Origin: Candidatus Woesearchaeota archaeon
GTDB lineage: Archaea; Nanobdellota; Nanobdellia; Woesearchaeales; ARS49
Direction of reading: 5' to 3'
Assembly: GCA_023266895.1 (NCBI GenBank)
Contig: JAHFOI010000003.1
Span: forward strand, 1 to 34,802
Length of the DNA stretch: 34,802 nt
Part shown: piece by piece, positions 7,047 through 14,514 of the stretch
How positions within the stretch are numbered: position 1 is the stretch's first letter
Layout of the letters: each line of letters begins with the position of its first letter
The notes under the pieces: model-generated
Seen by the model: the letters and a program-made list of their open reading frames with translations, nothing else
Database searches by the model: none
What the model was told of the DNA's origin: nothing
Made by a program: the position numbers and the translations under genes

Positions 7047-7340
7047 TTAAATTCCTGCTTGTGGTATTCCCGGTTTCTTGACAATAACCTTTATTCCATT
7101 ATACTCTGCAGGTAATTGATCACGAATTTTTGAAAGAGTATCTTCAGATATTTCTTCTTGAGCATTCAAAGGTGGTACAAGAACTGTTAAACAAATCATC
7201 TTAGTGTCTTGTTCAGTATAGCCTCCAATCCCCGGGCAAAGATTGTATCCAGAAATGGATAGTTTATCCAAGTGCTCCGCAATAAATGCGGGCTTTGCAG
7301 TTTCTACTTCTTTAAGCTGTTCTTCCAAACTTTTTACCAT
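7047..7340 (-). CDS. Small hypothetical protein between ftsZ and secE
   Basis: A 97-residue protein starting MVKSLEEQLKEVETAKP. The N-terminal third is a charged helix; the rest looks like an alpha/beta fold with hydrophobic strands (TKMICLTVLVPP, YNGIKVIVKKPG). I do not recognise the family and see no metal or nucleotide motif. The ATG at 7338-7340 is favoured over one 48 nt upstream because TTTTAAAG (7362-7368 on the minus strand) lies the usual distance before it. The gene runs against ftsZ and ends 7 nt from its stop, so it interrupts the ftsZ-secE order. Confidence 0.65.
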   Translation of the reverse strand: MVKSLEEQLKEVETAKPAFIAEHLDKLSISGYNLCPGIGGYTEQDTKMICLTVLVPPLNAQEEISEDTLSKIRDQLPAEYNGIKVIVKKPGIPQAGI

Positions 7341-7361
7341 TGGAAAACGAATGTTCTGAAC

Positions 7362-7368
7362 TTTAAAA
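7362..7368 (-). promoter_or_regulatory. TATA box of the small gene at 7047-7340
   Basis: Minus-strand CTTTTAAAG centred about 25 nt before the ATG, predicting a leaderless message. Confidence 0.5.
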
Positions 7369-7422
7369 GCATTGGCACTGAAATTCAATCATGGTGTGAT
7401 TTTAGTTCTTTCTTCCCCAAAG

Positions 7423-7430
7423 TTTTAAAA
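7423..7430 (+). promoter_or_regulatory. TATA box of secE
   Basis: TTTTAAAA centred 26 nt before the ATG at 7453, predicting leaderless initiation. AAGGGGGT just before the ATG would then lie upstream of the transcript. Confidence 0.6.
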
Positions 7431-7452
7431 GCACCATTCATGGTAAGGGGGT

Positions 7453-7911
7453 ATGGACCTGAAAAAAGAGGAGTTAGATGAACAAAGTGATGAAGTTTTT
7501 GGTAGTACTGATGAAGTATCATCTGATGAATCTCCATCAATTGTCACACCAGTAGCTGCAGAAGAACCCTGGAGGCAGATGAATGAGCTTGAACAAGACA
7601 TTGCTGATTCGGCAAAACAAGTAGTTGCGCAAAAAACTCAATCAAAAACAGCACAAGTTCAACAAAAAGCCGTACATCAACCAAAACAAGTTCAGGCACA
7701 ACAATCAAAATCTGAAAAAGCAACAGAAGACAAACCAACACTCATCACTCGACTCAAAAGCTTGTTGTTGGAATACAAACGCGTGCTACGCGCCACAAAA
7801 AAACCAGACTCCAAAGAATTTCTTACTGTAGTCAAAGTGTCAGGTGTTGGCATTCTTGTCATAGGCTTCATAGGATTTGTGATTGCCATGATAAAAGAAT
7901 TAGTTTTTTAG
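7453..7911 (+). CDS. secE: SecE/Sec61-gamma subunit with long N-terminal extension
   Basis: Small membrane subunit that clamps the SecY channel during protein export and membrane insertion. The family core is the last 55 or so residues: an amphipathic helix (ITRLKSLLLEYKRVLRATKKP) followed by PDSKEFLTVVKV and one transmembrane helix (GVGILVIGFIGFVIAMI). Archaeal SecE is usually about 60 residues, but this protein has 152; roughly 95 extra N-terminal residues are acidic at first (EELDEQSDEV) and then rich in Gln, Lys and Ala, so probably disordered in the cytosol. nusG/spt5, usually next in archaea, is absent: the following gene is on the other strand. The gene appears to be a single-gene transcript from its own TATA box. 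Confidence 0.88.
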   Translation: MDLKKEELDEQSDEVFGSTDEVSSDESPSIVTPVAAEEPWRQMNELEQDIADSAKQVVAQKTQSKTAQVQQKAVHQPKQVQAQQSKSEKATEDKPTLITRLKSLLLEYKRVLRATKKPDSKEFLTVVKVSGVGILVIGFIGFVIAMIKELVF

Positions 7912-7969
7912 AAGAAATTGTTTACAGAACAAATTCACTAAAAAGTGCAGGGTAGTTTTTCAGAAATTT

Positions 7970-8866
7970 TTAAGAATTCGGTGCTTCTACAATTCGTGAA
8001 GAAACACTAATGTATTCTTGTATATTTGTGCGATTGTAAGGATGTTTAACATGAAACAAGCCAATAACAAGAATTCCTCTTTTTGAGTTTAACTCCTGTA
8101 AGTATTTATTGATGTTTATTCCGCACGCACTATTTCTAAGATCAATGAGGTTATAGGCAACCTTTCTTGAAAAATCTTCAACATCTTTTCTTAAAGGACG
8201 CGAATTAATAAGTTCCATAAGGGTTCCAGGAGGAAATCCTTCTTCAGGAAATTTCTTTCGCACATCATCTACAAATCTCTCAATTTTTTCAATATTAGCT
8301 ATTTTTGAGTAAGGAATGTGAAAATCAAAAAGTTTTTTTTGAACAATAGCTAATGCAGTCATAAATGTAACAAGAGTTACTGCTTTGAATTGCAAATTTC
8401 TATCTTCAATGCCGTAGCAAGGAATTGATGCTTGCTTCACATACTTAAGAAACGCGGATTGCGAAAAACTTTCGATACCAATAACGTCAGGATCTAAGCC
8501 TTTGGAATATTCTGCAAAGTCTTTTGTTGTTTGTTCATCAATTGTTGAAGTTGGCGGGCCACACAGTCCTTCTAATCCAAGTGAGTCTGCATCATAGTGA
8601 TCAATCAAAAAATCAATGAATTTTGATTCATCTTTTTGCGTGCCAACAACTTCATGATCTTCACCAATAATTAAGAGTTGCCTATCTGTTTTCTTATCAT
8701 TATATTTTCCAATTTGAAAACCCATTTTTGAGAATTCTTGCGGAAGGTGCTCTTCATCAAGGTTTTGAAAATCAGGTTTTCTGACATTTCCTGCACAATG
8801 CTTCAATAAAAATCCTGCACCTAAACCTGCACAACCCATAAGAAACATTCTTCTTGAGAGTGACAT
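7970..8866 (-). CDS. Tat-signal TraB/ChaN-like (TIKI superfamily) protein
   Basis: A 298-residue protein that begins with a twin-arginine signal: SLSRRMFLMG at residues 2-11 followed by a short hydrophobic run to about 22. That predicts folded export across the membrane. The mature part carries widely spaced conserved patches of the TIKI/TraB/ChaN/erythromycin-esterase-like fold: IIGEDHEV near residue 66, SLGLEG near 95, GIEDRN near 148 and VIGLFHV near the C-terminus, with Glu and His as likely metal or catalytic residues. Family members include metalloproteases and haem-binding proteins, so the reaction cannot be named. The start is fixed by the signal peptide and by a minus-strand TATA (about 8891-8896) 26 nt upstream. 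No Tat translocase gene is in the window. Confidence 0.65.
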   Translation of the reverse strand: MSLSRRMFLMGCAGLGAGFLLKHCAGNVRKPDFQNLDEEHLPQEFSKMGFQIGKYNDKKTDRQLLIIGEDHEVVGTQKDESKFIDFLIDHYDADSLGLEGLCGPPTSTIDEQTTKDFAEYSKGLDPDVIGIESFSQSAFLKYVKQASIPCYGIEDRNLQFKAVTLVTFMTALAIVQKKLFDFHIPYSKIANIEKIERFVDDVRKKFPEEGFPPGTLMELINSRPLRKDVEDFSRKVAYNLIDLRNSACGININKYLQELNSKRGILVIGLFHVKHPYNRTNIQEYISVSSRIVEAPNS

Positions 8867-8911
8867 ATCTATCTTAGGTTTTAAGCGGTTTTTAAATCTT
8901 AGTTTAGCGTA

Positions 8912-9076
8912 GGCTCTGTCCTAAGTCTCGGTTTTGACCTCGCCCATTCTGCCGTGCTCGCAAACCTTACACCACCCTTTTCGCCCTACAGCCTCGAAGT
9001 TTTCGGGCAGGCACACCATGAACCACAACCTGCTCGCACCGAAAAAGAGGCAGAATGGTACACTTAGGACAGAGCC
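8912..9076. mobile_element. MITE-like element, 165 bp, with 9-bp target duplication
   Basis: Perfect 15-bp terminal inverted repeats, GGCTCTGTCCTAAGT at 8912-8926 and its complement at 9062-9076, enclose 135 bp. TTTAGCGTA flanks both ends directly (8903-8911 and 9077-9085), as expected for a target duplication. A second inverted repeat, CCATTCTGCC (8944-8953) and GGCAGAATGG (9049-9058), lies inside, so a transcript would fold into a long stem. No transposase is encoded; the minus-strand open frame through it has no family resemblance I can see. It sits between two divergent promoters, those of the Tat-signal gene and the Nog1-like gene. The IS family supplying the transposase is not identifiable here. 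Confidence 0.8.
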
Positions 9077-9116
9077 TTTAGCGTAACGCCTACATTCTCG
9101 CGAAGGAATCCTCTTG

Positions 9117-9124
9117 TTTATAAA
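9117..9124 (+). promoter_or_regulatory. TATA box of the Nog1-like GTPase gene
   Basis: Palindromic TTTATAAA centred 26 nt before ATG 9147, predicting leaderless initiation and deciding against an in-frame TTG at 9114. Confidence 0.65.
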
Positions 9125-9146
9125 CAACACCCTTCTTTTTAATGCA

Positions 9147-10163
9147 ATGGAGCCAGCACCAGATTTTCAAGTACTGCCAACAATAGGTAATGCAGACCAC
9201 TACCTTGATGTAGCGTTTCGTGCTGCAAAAGATGCAACAGACATGATGCGTACTGGTCTTGGAAGAAAAACACGCTTAGATAAAAGCAAACAAATAGAAG
9301 GTCAACGCATCAGTAAAGTCAATCATACACTTCAACGCATGCTGAACAAAATTCTTGAAACATTTCCTTCATTTGACAGACTGCCACCATTCTATAATGC
9401 GCTCGTGAAAGCAACAGTGGACTACGGCATGCTTAAGCAAAGCCTTGGCGCAGTACAATGGGCAGCAGAACAATCAGGCAGGCTTGCAGGAGCCCACATT
9501 GCAGAAATCAGGCGCGCACAAAAAATGGAACAAGTCAATCCAATACGCACTCAATACTATGGCAGAGTAGCCTCAGTAATCAAGCAAATCAACAAAAACT
9601 TTCTCTACCTCGAAGACTGCAGACGCACCATGAAACGCTACCCAGTCATTAAAAACCTGCCAACCATAGTTATTGCAGGCTACCCTAATGTGGGCAAAAC
9701 AACCTTGCTTAAAGCATTGACAGGTAGTGCACCAGAAATCGCTCCTTATCCATTTACAACTCAAGAACTAATGCTTGGCTACTTTGAGTATGAAGGAACA
9801 AAATACCAAGTCATAGACACACCAGGACTGCTTGACAGACCCTTGTCTGACCGCAAACCCGCAGAAGTACATGCTATACTCGCACTCACACACCTTGCGA
9901 GTTTGATAATCTTCCTCACAGACCCTACAGAAACCTGCGGGTATACCCTCTTAGATCAAGACAAACTACTTGCCAGCATAAAAAAAGAATTCAAACAACC
10001 AGGAATCATTGTGGCAAACAAAGCAGACCTTGAAGAACGACCCAGCACAAAAGGAGTATTGCATGTCTCAGCAGAAACAGGTAAAGGAATAGATTTGCTA
10101 AAGAAAAAAATTCAGGAAAAAGCCTTGAAAGAAGAGAAAAAGGAATTGAACAGCGAATCCTAG
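9147..10163 (+). CDS. Nog1-type GTPase, ribosome assembly
   Basis: Translation-factor-related GTPase of the OBG/Nog1 group, expected to act in maturation of the large ribosomal subunit. The 338 residues comprise a helical N-terminal domain (about 1-165, with the family's conserved AFRAAKDA and QIEGQRISKV segments) and a GTPase domain: G1 GYPNVGKT at 178-185, the switch region APYPFTT, G3 DTPG at 224-227, G4 NKAD at 291-294 and a G5-like SAE. This matches the archaeal Nog1 architecture, which lacks the long C-terminal extension of the eukaryotic protein. The last 20 residues are Lys/Glu-rich and may bind rRNA. Transcribed alone from a TATA box just beyond the MITE-like element. Confidence 0.9.
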   Translation: MEPAPDFQVLPTIGNADHYLDVAFRAAKDATDMMRTGLGRKTRLDKSKQIEGQRISKVNHTLQRMLNKILETFPSFDRLPPFYNALVKATVDYGMLKQSLGAVQWAAEQSGRLAGAHIAEIRRAQKMEQVNPIRTQYYGRVASVIKQINKNFLYLEDCRRTMKRYPVIKNLPTIVIAGYPNVGKTTLLKALTGSAPEIAPYPFTTQELMLGYFEYEGTKYQVIDTPGLLDRPLSDRKPAEVHAILALTHLASLIIFLTDPTETCGYTLLDQDKLLASIKKEFKQPGIIVANKADLEERPSTKGVLHVSAETGKGIDLLKKKIQEKALKEEKKELNSES

Positions 10164-10228
10164 TTTTTCTTGATCCCTAACATAAAAGCGAAAGTATTAT
10201 AAATTTCTTTTCTCTGTTAAGTAGTAAC

Positions 10229-10657
10229 ATGACTTTCGAACAAGACATTTCAATTGGAGCAATTACTGTTAGAAAAGGTTTGCACAACCAATTTCTGATT
10301 CTCAAACGAACAGACAATGGTATTTGGGATTTTCCAAAAGGACACCCAACTTCAGGTGAACACGAAGAGGATACTTTACGAAGAGAAATTAAAGAGGAAC
10401 TTGGCATTTCACGATTTTCTGTAATTCCTCAGTTTAAACATCAAGTTTTGTATCAGAGCTCACGCGGTGTTCACCGAGTTATGATATTCTACTTGATTCA
10501 GGTTGTGGATGAAATTACTTTGTCAAACGAGCATTCTGAAGCCAGGTGGATTACGCTAGTTGAAGTTCCATTGTATTTCAAGTATCAAGATGTGCTAGAA
10601 CTTTTAAAAAAATGTGCTTGCAAACTAATTGAATTTGCAGAAACGGAATCCAAATGA
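10229..10657 (+). CDS. Nudix hydrolase
   Basis: Hydrolyses a nucleoside diphosphate linked to another group. The Nudix box runs from G38 to I60 and fits GX5EX7REXXEEXGX exactly (R52, E53, E56, E57 bind the metal). The flanking WDFPKG is typical of the diadenosine tetraphosphate (Ap4A) hydrolase subgroup, which makes dinucleoside polyphosphates plausible substrates; this is inference. At 142 residues it is a single-domain member. TATTATAAA at about 10195-10203 predicts a transcript starting within a few nt of the ATG. The stop overlaps the start of the following P-loop kinase gene (ATGA at 10654-10657), so the two are coupled and may act on related nucleotides. Confidence 0.88.
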   Translation: MTFEQDISIGAITVRKGLHNQFLILKRTDNGIWDFPKGHPTSGEHEEDTLRREIKEELGISRFSVIPQFKHQVLYQSSRGVHRVMIFYLIQVVDEITLSNEHSEARWITLVEVPLYFKYQDVLELLKKCACKLIEFAETESK

Positions 10658-11220
10658 TAATTAATGTCACGGGAACAAAAGGCAGTGGAAAAACAACTGC
10701 GTTAGATTATTTTGCGGAACGCGGTTGCAGAACTTTTGAAATTTATGGAGCTTATGAAAATTTACTGGAAGAGCAGAAATTACTTCCTGAAGATGTTGTT
10801 CCTAAAGGAGTTTGGGATGATTCTTTTGTTAGAGCAGTCTATAAATACGAATTATCAAAACATGTTCCCCAACTGATTTTTTTAGGAGGTTTGTTGCGAA
10901 CTTCTGAATTAACATTTTTGCGCACAAAGGATACGCTGCTCACACTTGCAATTGTTACAGAAAAAGCTGTTGTGCGTTACGCTCGTTTACGTGAGCGAGG
11001 TCGTAATGAAGAAGCAAGTTATACTGACGACGACTTTAAGTTGAGAGACGATCATAGAAGTGGTGTTTCTGATGGTTATCGCGAAAATAATCTTGATGTG
11101 ATTATTGCACAAGCAGAAATGACAGTTACTAATGATGGTTCACTTGTTGATTTTCGGAAGGCACTTTGTCGAGCCAGCAGTAAAATTCAGGAAAATATTG
11201 TGAACGAAGTGCAGAAGTAA
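10654..11220 (+). CDS. P-loop nucleotide kinase-like protein
   Basis: A 188-residue protein with Walker A GTKGSGKT at residues 7-14, followed by a nucleotide-kinase-like layout: a short helix, FEIYGAYENLLEEQKL in the acceptor-binding region, a central strand QLIFLGGLLRTSEL, and an Arg-rich lid (RYARLRERGRNEEASYTDDDF). It resembles archaeal UPF0200/dephospho-CoA-kinase-like P-loop proteins more than classical adenylate kinase, but no substrate can be assigned. VTNDGSLVDFRKAL near the C-terminus is the typical last strand and helix of this group. Its start overlaps the stop of the Nudix gene, which makes a shared nucleotide-related role likely (inference from coupling). Confidence 0.75.
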   Translation: MIINVTGTKGSGKTTALDYFAERGCRTFEIYGAYENLLEEQKLLPEDVVPKGVWDDSFVRAVYKYELSKHVPQLIFLGGLLRTSELTFLRTKDTLLTLAIVTEKAVVRYARLRERGRNEEASYTDDDFKLRDDHRSGVSDGYRENNLDVIIAQAEMTVTNDGSLVDFRKALCRASSKIQENIVNEVQK

Positions 11221-11285
11221 GTGAATGATTTTGCGCGTGCTGAGTTTAGTGCTACTTTAAATATGCGCGATGTCGTGCTTTATTT

Positions 11286-11942
11286 ATGCTTGTTCGTAAG
11301 TATCGCACATCTGACAGGAAACAAGTAGAAGATATACATTTCGAAACAGGTTTTCTTGGAAGTTCTATGTCGCGACTGTTATCAAATAATTTATTGTGGA
11401 AAAAAAACATTACCTATTACTTAGAAAAAGAATCTGAAAGCATTTTTGTTTTAGAAAATAAAAATAAAGTTGTAGGATATTTGTTCGGATGTTTGAATGA
11501 TGCAAATAATAACGAAACCAGAAGTTTCGTTTTACACACTCTTAAAAATCTTATGCTGAGTTTATTTTTACCTAGGAAAGATAAAGTTTTTTGGAGAAAT
11601 CAATTTATGACTTTACTACATACTCTGACAGGTAACTCTGAAGAAATGAATTTTAAAACACCAAAAAATGCAGGTCATATTCACATTAATCTTTTGCCGC
11701 TGGCAAGAGGAAGAAATCTAGGAACAAAACTCTTAAAAGAATTTGAGAATTATGCAAAAAAGAAAAGAATAAAATTAATTCATGCAGATAGTTTCCGCAG
11801 ACCAAAAAAATCTAATGCGCAGTTCTGGTTAAAAAATGGTTTTACAGTCTACTCTGAAGTTAAAACTTCTATTTGGAAAAATCAATTACCTGATGAACAA
11901 ATAGATTTAGTGTGCTATGCTAAGAATTTAACCTTATCTTAA
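11286..11942 (+). CDS. GNAT-family acetyltransferase
   Basis: Transfers an acyl group from acyl-CoA to an amine; substrate unknown. The 218 residues show the GNAT layout: MLVRKYRTSDRKQVEDIH as first strand and helix, IFVLENKNKVVGYLFG as the central strands, then motif A HINLLPLARGRNLGTKLL with the pyrophosphate-binding RGRNLG at 141-146, and the closing FWLKNGFTVYSEV strand. An insert of about 50 residues between strands 3 and 4 (about 75-125) is longer than in typical members. CTTTAAATA at 11255-11263 is centred 26 nt before the ATG, so the message is probably leaderless. It stands alone between two other plus-strand transcription units. Confidence 0.85.
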   Translation: MLVRKYRTSDRKQVEDIHFETGFLGSSMSRLLSNNLLWKKNITYYLEKESESIFVLENKNKVVGYLFGCLNDANNNETRSFVLHTLKNLMLSLFLPRKDKVFWRNQFMTLLHTLTGNSEEMNFKTPKNAGHIHINLLPLARGRNLGTKLLKEFENYAKKKRIKLIHADSFRRPKKSNAQFWLKNGFTVYSEVKTSIWKNQLPDEQIDLVCYAKNLTLS

Positions 11943-12045
11943 CTCGTGTTTTTTTGTTACTGAAGAAGTTCAATTTCTGCTCAGCCAAACCTTTGTATCG
12001 TTCCCAAAACAAATCCTTAAATACACCTCTCACGAACGCATTTTC

Positions 12046-13413
12046 ATGAACATTATTGCTGACTTACATATTCATTCGCGTTTTGCACGCGCATGCAGCA
12101 AGAATACAACCATTAAAAACCTTGCCGAAAATAGTTTGATAAAAGGCGTAGGACTCTTAGGCACAGGTGATGCACAACACCCCAAGTGGTTTGAAGAACT
12201 TACCACAGAACTCAAGGACGAACACCATACTGGAATATACACCGCTCATGGCCAAAATTTTATGTGCACCACAGAAATTAGTCTGGCATACTCTCAAGGA
12301 GGTAAAGGACGACGAGTGCATCATGTTGTGCTCTTGCCAAACTTGCATGCAGTCAAAGGACTTCAAGAAGCACTTCTCAAGCGCGGACGCATAGACTATG
12401 ATGGCAGACCAATTTTTGGAATGACAAGCCCAGACTTTGTTGAGCTCGTACGAGGAGTTGATGAACGCTGCGAAATAATTCCAGCACACGTTTGGACTCC
12501 TTATTTTGGTCTGTTTGGCTCAAAATCAGGATTTGACATAATCAAGGATTGTTTCCAAGACACTATGAAACACATTCATGCGATAGAAACAGGCATAAGT
12601 AGTGACCCCTCAATGAATTGGAGACTCAAACAATTAGACAACCTACAAATCCTGAGCTTTTCAGACAGCCACAGCCATTGGCCATGGAGAATAGGCAGAG
12701 AAGCAACAGAATTTGACCTCAAAGAAATCACATATGATTCAGCACTCAATGCAATACGGACAGGTAATGGACTCACGCGTACTATAGAATTTTTTCCAGA
12801 AGAAGGAAGATATCATTTTGATGGACACAAAAATTGCGGCGTGATATTCTCCCCACAACAATCAGCACAACACAATAAACTCTGCCCTAAATGCAAACGA
12901 CCACTTACCATAGGAGTGCTCAACAGAGTTGAAGAGCTTGCAACAAGACCGGAAGGAGATCTACCGCCTCGACCAAAACCTCATGTCAAGCTCATGCCGT
13001 TGTCAGAACTAATCGCTGCAGGCCTAGGATGTCCTGTGGCAAGCAAAAAAACTTGGGAAGTATACAACAAACTCATTGCACAATTTGGGAATGAATACAA
13101 TGCAAGCCTTAACTGCACCAAAGAAACACTGAGAGACATTGTTCCAACAATTAGTGCACTTATGCTACAAAACAAACAACAAAAATTAGAATTCCTGCCA
13201 GGCTATGACGGAGAATACGGCCATTTGTTGGTTAATGGAAAACCAGTAGGCATGAAAAAACAAGTAGTTGAAAAAGAAAAAGATGATGTGACAAAAGAAT
13301 CAACACCGCCCCAGACAATGCCTTTTTCCAAAAAAAAGAAACCTGAACCAATCGCCAAAGATGCTCAAGATCTATCTTCTCAACAACGACAACTCGGGAT
13401 TGAAGATTTTTAG
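12046..13413 (+). CDS. endoQ: Endonuclease Q (PHP-domain DNA repair nuclease)
   Basis: Nicks DNA 5' of deaminated bases (uracil, hypoxanthine) and abasic sites in archaea and some bacteria. The 455 residues begin with the PHP signature ADLHIHSRFA (D6, H8, H10), then LGTGDAQHP, IIPAHVWTPYFGLFG and SFSDSHSHWPWRIG, which supply the metal ligands. A zinc-binding segment follows, with C264, C280 and C283 visible, as in characterised EndoQ, and then the conserved LMPLSELIAAGLG region. The last 65 residues are a charged linker ending QRQLGIEDF, which resembles a PCNA-interacting peptide (Q..L, terminal F) but with spacing unlike the consensus. TTAAATA at 12017-12023 gives leaderless initiation at the ATG. 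Confidence 0.9.
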   Translation: MNIIADLHIHSRFARACSKNTTIKNLAENSLIKGVGLLGTGDAQHPKWFEELTTELKDEHHTGIYTAHGQNFMCTTEISLAYSQGGKGRRVHHVVLLPNLHAVKGLQEALLKRGRIDYDGRPIFGMTSPDFVELVRGVDERCEIIPAHVWTPYFGLFGSKSGFDIIKDCFQDTMKHIHAIETGISSDPSMNWRLKQLDNLQILSFSDSHSHWPWRIGREATEFDLKEITYDSALNAIRTGNGLTRTIEFFPEEGRYHFDGHKNCGVIFSPQQSAQHNKLCPKCKRPLTIGVLNRVEELATRPEGDLPPRPKPHVKLMPLSELIAAGLGCPVASKKTWEVYNKLIAQFGNEYNASLNCTKETLRDIVPTISALMLQNKQQKLEFLPGYDGEYGHLLVNGKPVGMKKQVVEKEKDDVTKESTPPQTMPFSKKKKPEPIAKDAQDLSSQQRQLGIEDF

Positions 13414-13472
13414 TTCAATAGACTGTTTTGGTTTTTAGAAGTATTTATTAACAAGACTTCTGAGGTGCTCGC

Positions 13473-13803
13473 ATGACTCTCAGCAATACAGAACAACGCA
13501 TTCTTAGCTCAATTAAAATAGGCTCGGAAAACAATCCTACAAAACCAGAATTTCCACCACATAAGCCACGCTTTCCTGCAACACCAATTTATCGCATTCA
13601 TGTGCCAGGCTTTACTAATGTCTGGCTGAAAGATGAAAGCGTAAACCCTACAGGAACACACAAAGATAGACTTGCCTGGGAAATAGTTGTGACCTACAAA
13701 CACATTCTTCACGCCAAAAAACAAGGACAGCATACTGGAAAAACCAAGCTGGTTCAGCACGTTTAACAGTATGGTTTTATCAGCCAAAAACGCAATGCTT
13801 ATA
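13473..13803 (+). pseudogene. Remnant of a threonine-synthase-like PLP enzyme
   Basis: The frame from ATG 13473 gives 97 residues and then stops, whereas fold-type II PLP enzymes are usually 320-400 residues. What remains is the N-terminal part: TPIYRIHVPGFTNVWLKDESVNPTGTHKDR, where the Lys of THKDR should carry PLP. After a frame change near 13755 the DNA reads AGSARLTVWFYQ before a stop, which fits the conserved SSGSA segment that follows in this family, so decay includes a frameshift and loss of all 3' sequence. GAGGTG before the ATG and AGTATTTATTAAC upstream show an intact start region. Any product would lack most of the active site. Confidence 0.7.
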
Positions 13804-13878
13804 AACAAACCCTTCATAAACCACTTTAGAAACCGCGCATTCTAGCAATAGAACTGTGGGTAGAACGAGGGAAAAAAA

Positions 13879-14025
13879 ATGGACCAAATGGATAGACCAA
13901 TGTATGACGCAACATGCGCCACCTGTGGCAACAAGTGTAAAGTGCCATTTCAGCCAAAGGCTGACAGACCAGTATTTTGCAGAGACTGCTTTGCAAAGCA
14001 ACCAAAGAAAGAACGAAGATTCTAA
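13879..14025 (+). CDS. Small CxxC-x17-CxxC zinc-binding protein
   Basis: A 48-residue protein, MDQMDRPMYDATCATC..., with Cys at 13, 16, 34 and 37 in the exact CxxC-x17-CxxC spacing of a widespread archaeal/bacterial small zinc domain (TIGR04272-like). VPFQPKADRPVFCRDCF between and around the second pair is the typical core. The tail KQPKKERRF is basic and could contact nucleic acid. Its function in any organism is not established to my knowledge. GAGGG lies 9 nt before the ATG. A run of T tracts follows the stop, so it is likely its own short transcript. Confidence 0.85.
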   Translation: MDQMDRPMYDATCATCGNKCKVPFQPKADRPVFCRDCFAKQPKKERRF

Positions 14026-14037
14026 TCACGTTGCTTA

Positions 14038-14069
14038 TTTTTGATTTTTTTACTTTTTTACTTTTTTTT
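14038..14069 (+). terminator. Multiple T-tract terminator
   Basis: Four runs of 5-8 T separated by GA, AC and AC follow the small zinc-protein gene. Several T runs in tandem are typical of efficient archaeal terminators. CTTAATAA at 14080-14087 then begins the next promoter. Confidence 0.6.
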
Positions 14070-14109
14070 AAACAAAACTCTTAATAATCTCTTTGCTGCT
14101 AAAGACTCT

Positions 14110-14451
14110 ATGCGTATCCCAAAAAAATATGGTGAAAGCCAAATTCTCAAGTGCCCATTTTGTGAAAAACGAGCTCTTGTAAAAAACAAACAAGGAGTAC
14201 CAGTATGTGCTGGCCATGCCCGGCAAGAAGTTCATGAAATGCTTTGCGCATGCAAAAGCGTGCTAGAACTCAAAAAAGGCAAGTGGGGACCATACTATCA
14301 CTGCCACAAGTGTGGCAATCAAAACTTTAAACGAGTTCTTGAAATGGGGCATTCAAACAAAACAGAGCAGGCACAAACATATTCTGTTCCAGTTCAAGAA
14401 AAACCCAAAGAAATCAGCATAACAACAAATGATGCACAATGGTTTGACTAA
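14110..14451 (+). CDS. Archaeal zinc-ribbon protein
   Basis: A 113-residue protein starting MRIPKKYGESQILKCPFC. Two zinc sites are visible: C15, C18 with C33 and H36, and C46, C48 with C65 and C68. The second ends in KWGPYYHCHKCGNQNF, a ribbon similar to topoisomerase or RNA-polymerase-associated zinc ribbons. Similar small proteins occur in many archaea; the role is not known to me and nucleic-acid binding is only a guess. The last 30 residues are polar and probably disordered. The ATG at 14110 is chosen because CTTAATAA lies 26 nt upstream; an earlier in-frame start at 14041 lies inside the T tracts and would encode an unlikely MIFLLFYFF leader. Confidence 0.75.
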   Translation: MRIPKKYGESQILKCPFCEKRALVKNKQGVPVCAGHARQEVHEMLCACKSVLELKKGKWGPYYHCHKCGNQNFKRVLEMGHSNKTEQAQTYSVPVQEKPKEISITTNDAQWFD

Positions 14452-14514
14452 TGATGAAGGTTGATATTGAGGTGCTGGCGCTTTATTCTAAAATTATTTT
14501 CGTCCATCACTTCT

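Noticed and set aside
8921-9130. A 69-codon minus-strand frame through the MITE-like element containing two Cys pairs
   Set aside because: It runs out through the element's end and target duplication, matches no transposase I know, and the element's inverted repeats explain the sequence better.
14451-14510. ATGATGA after the zinc-ribbon gene as a box C of a C/D small RNA
   Set aside because: No CTGA box D or usable D'/C' pair lies within the next 60 nt.
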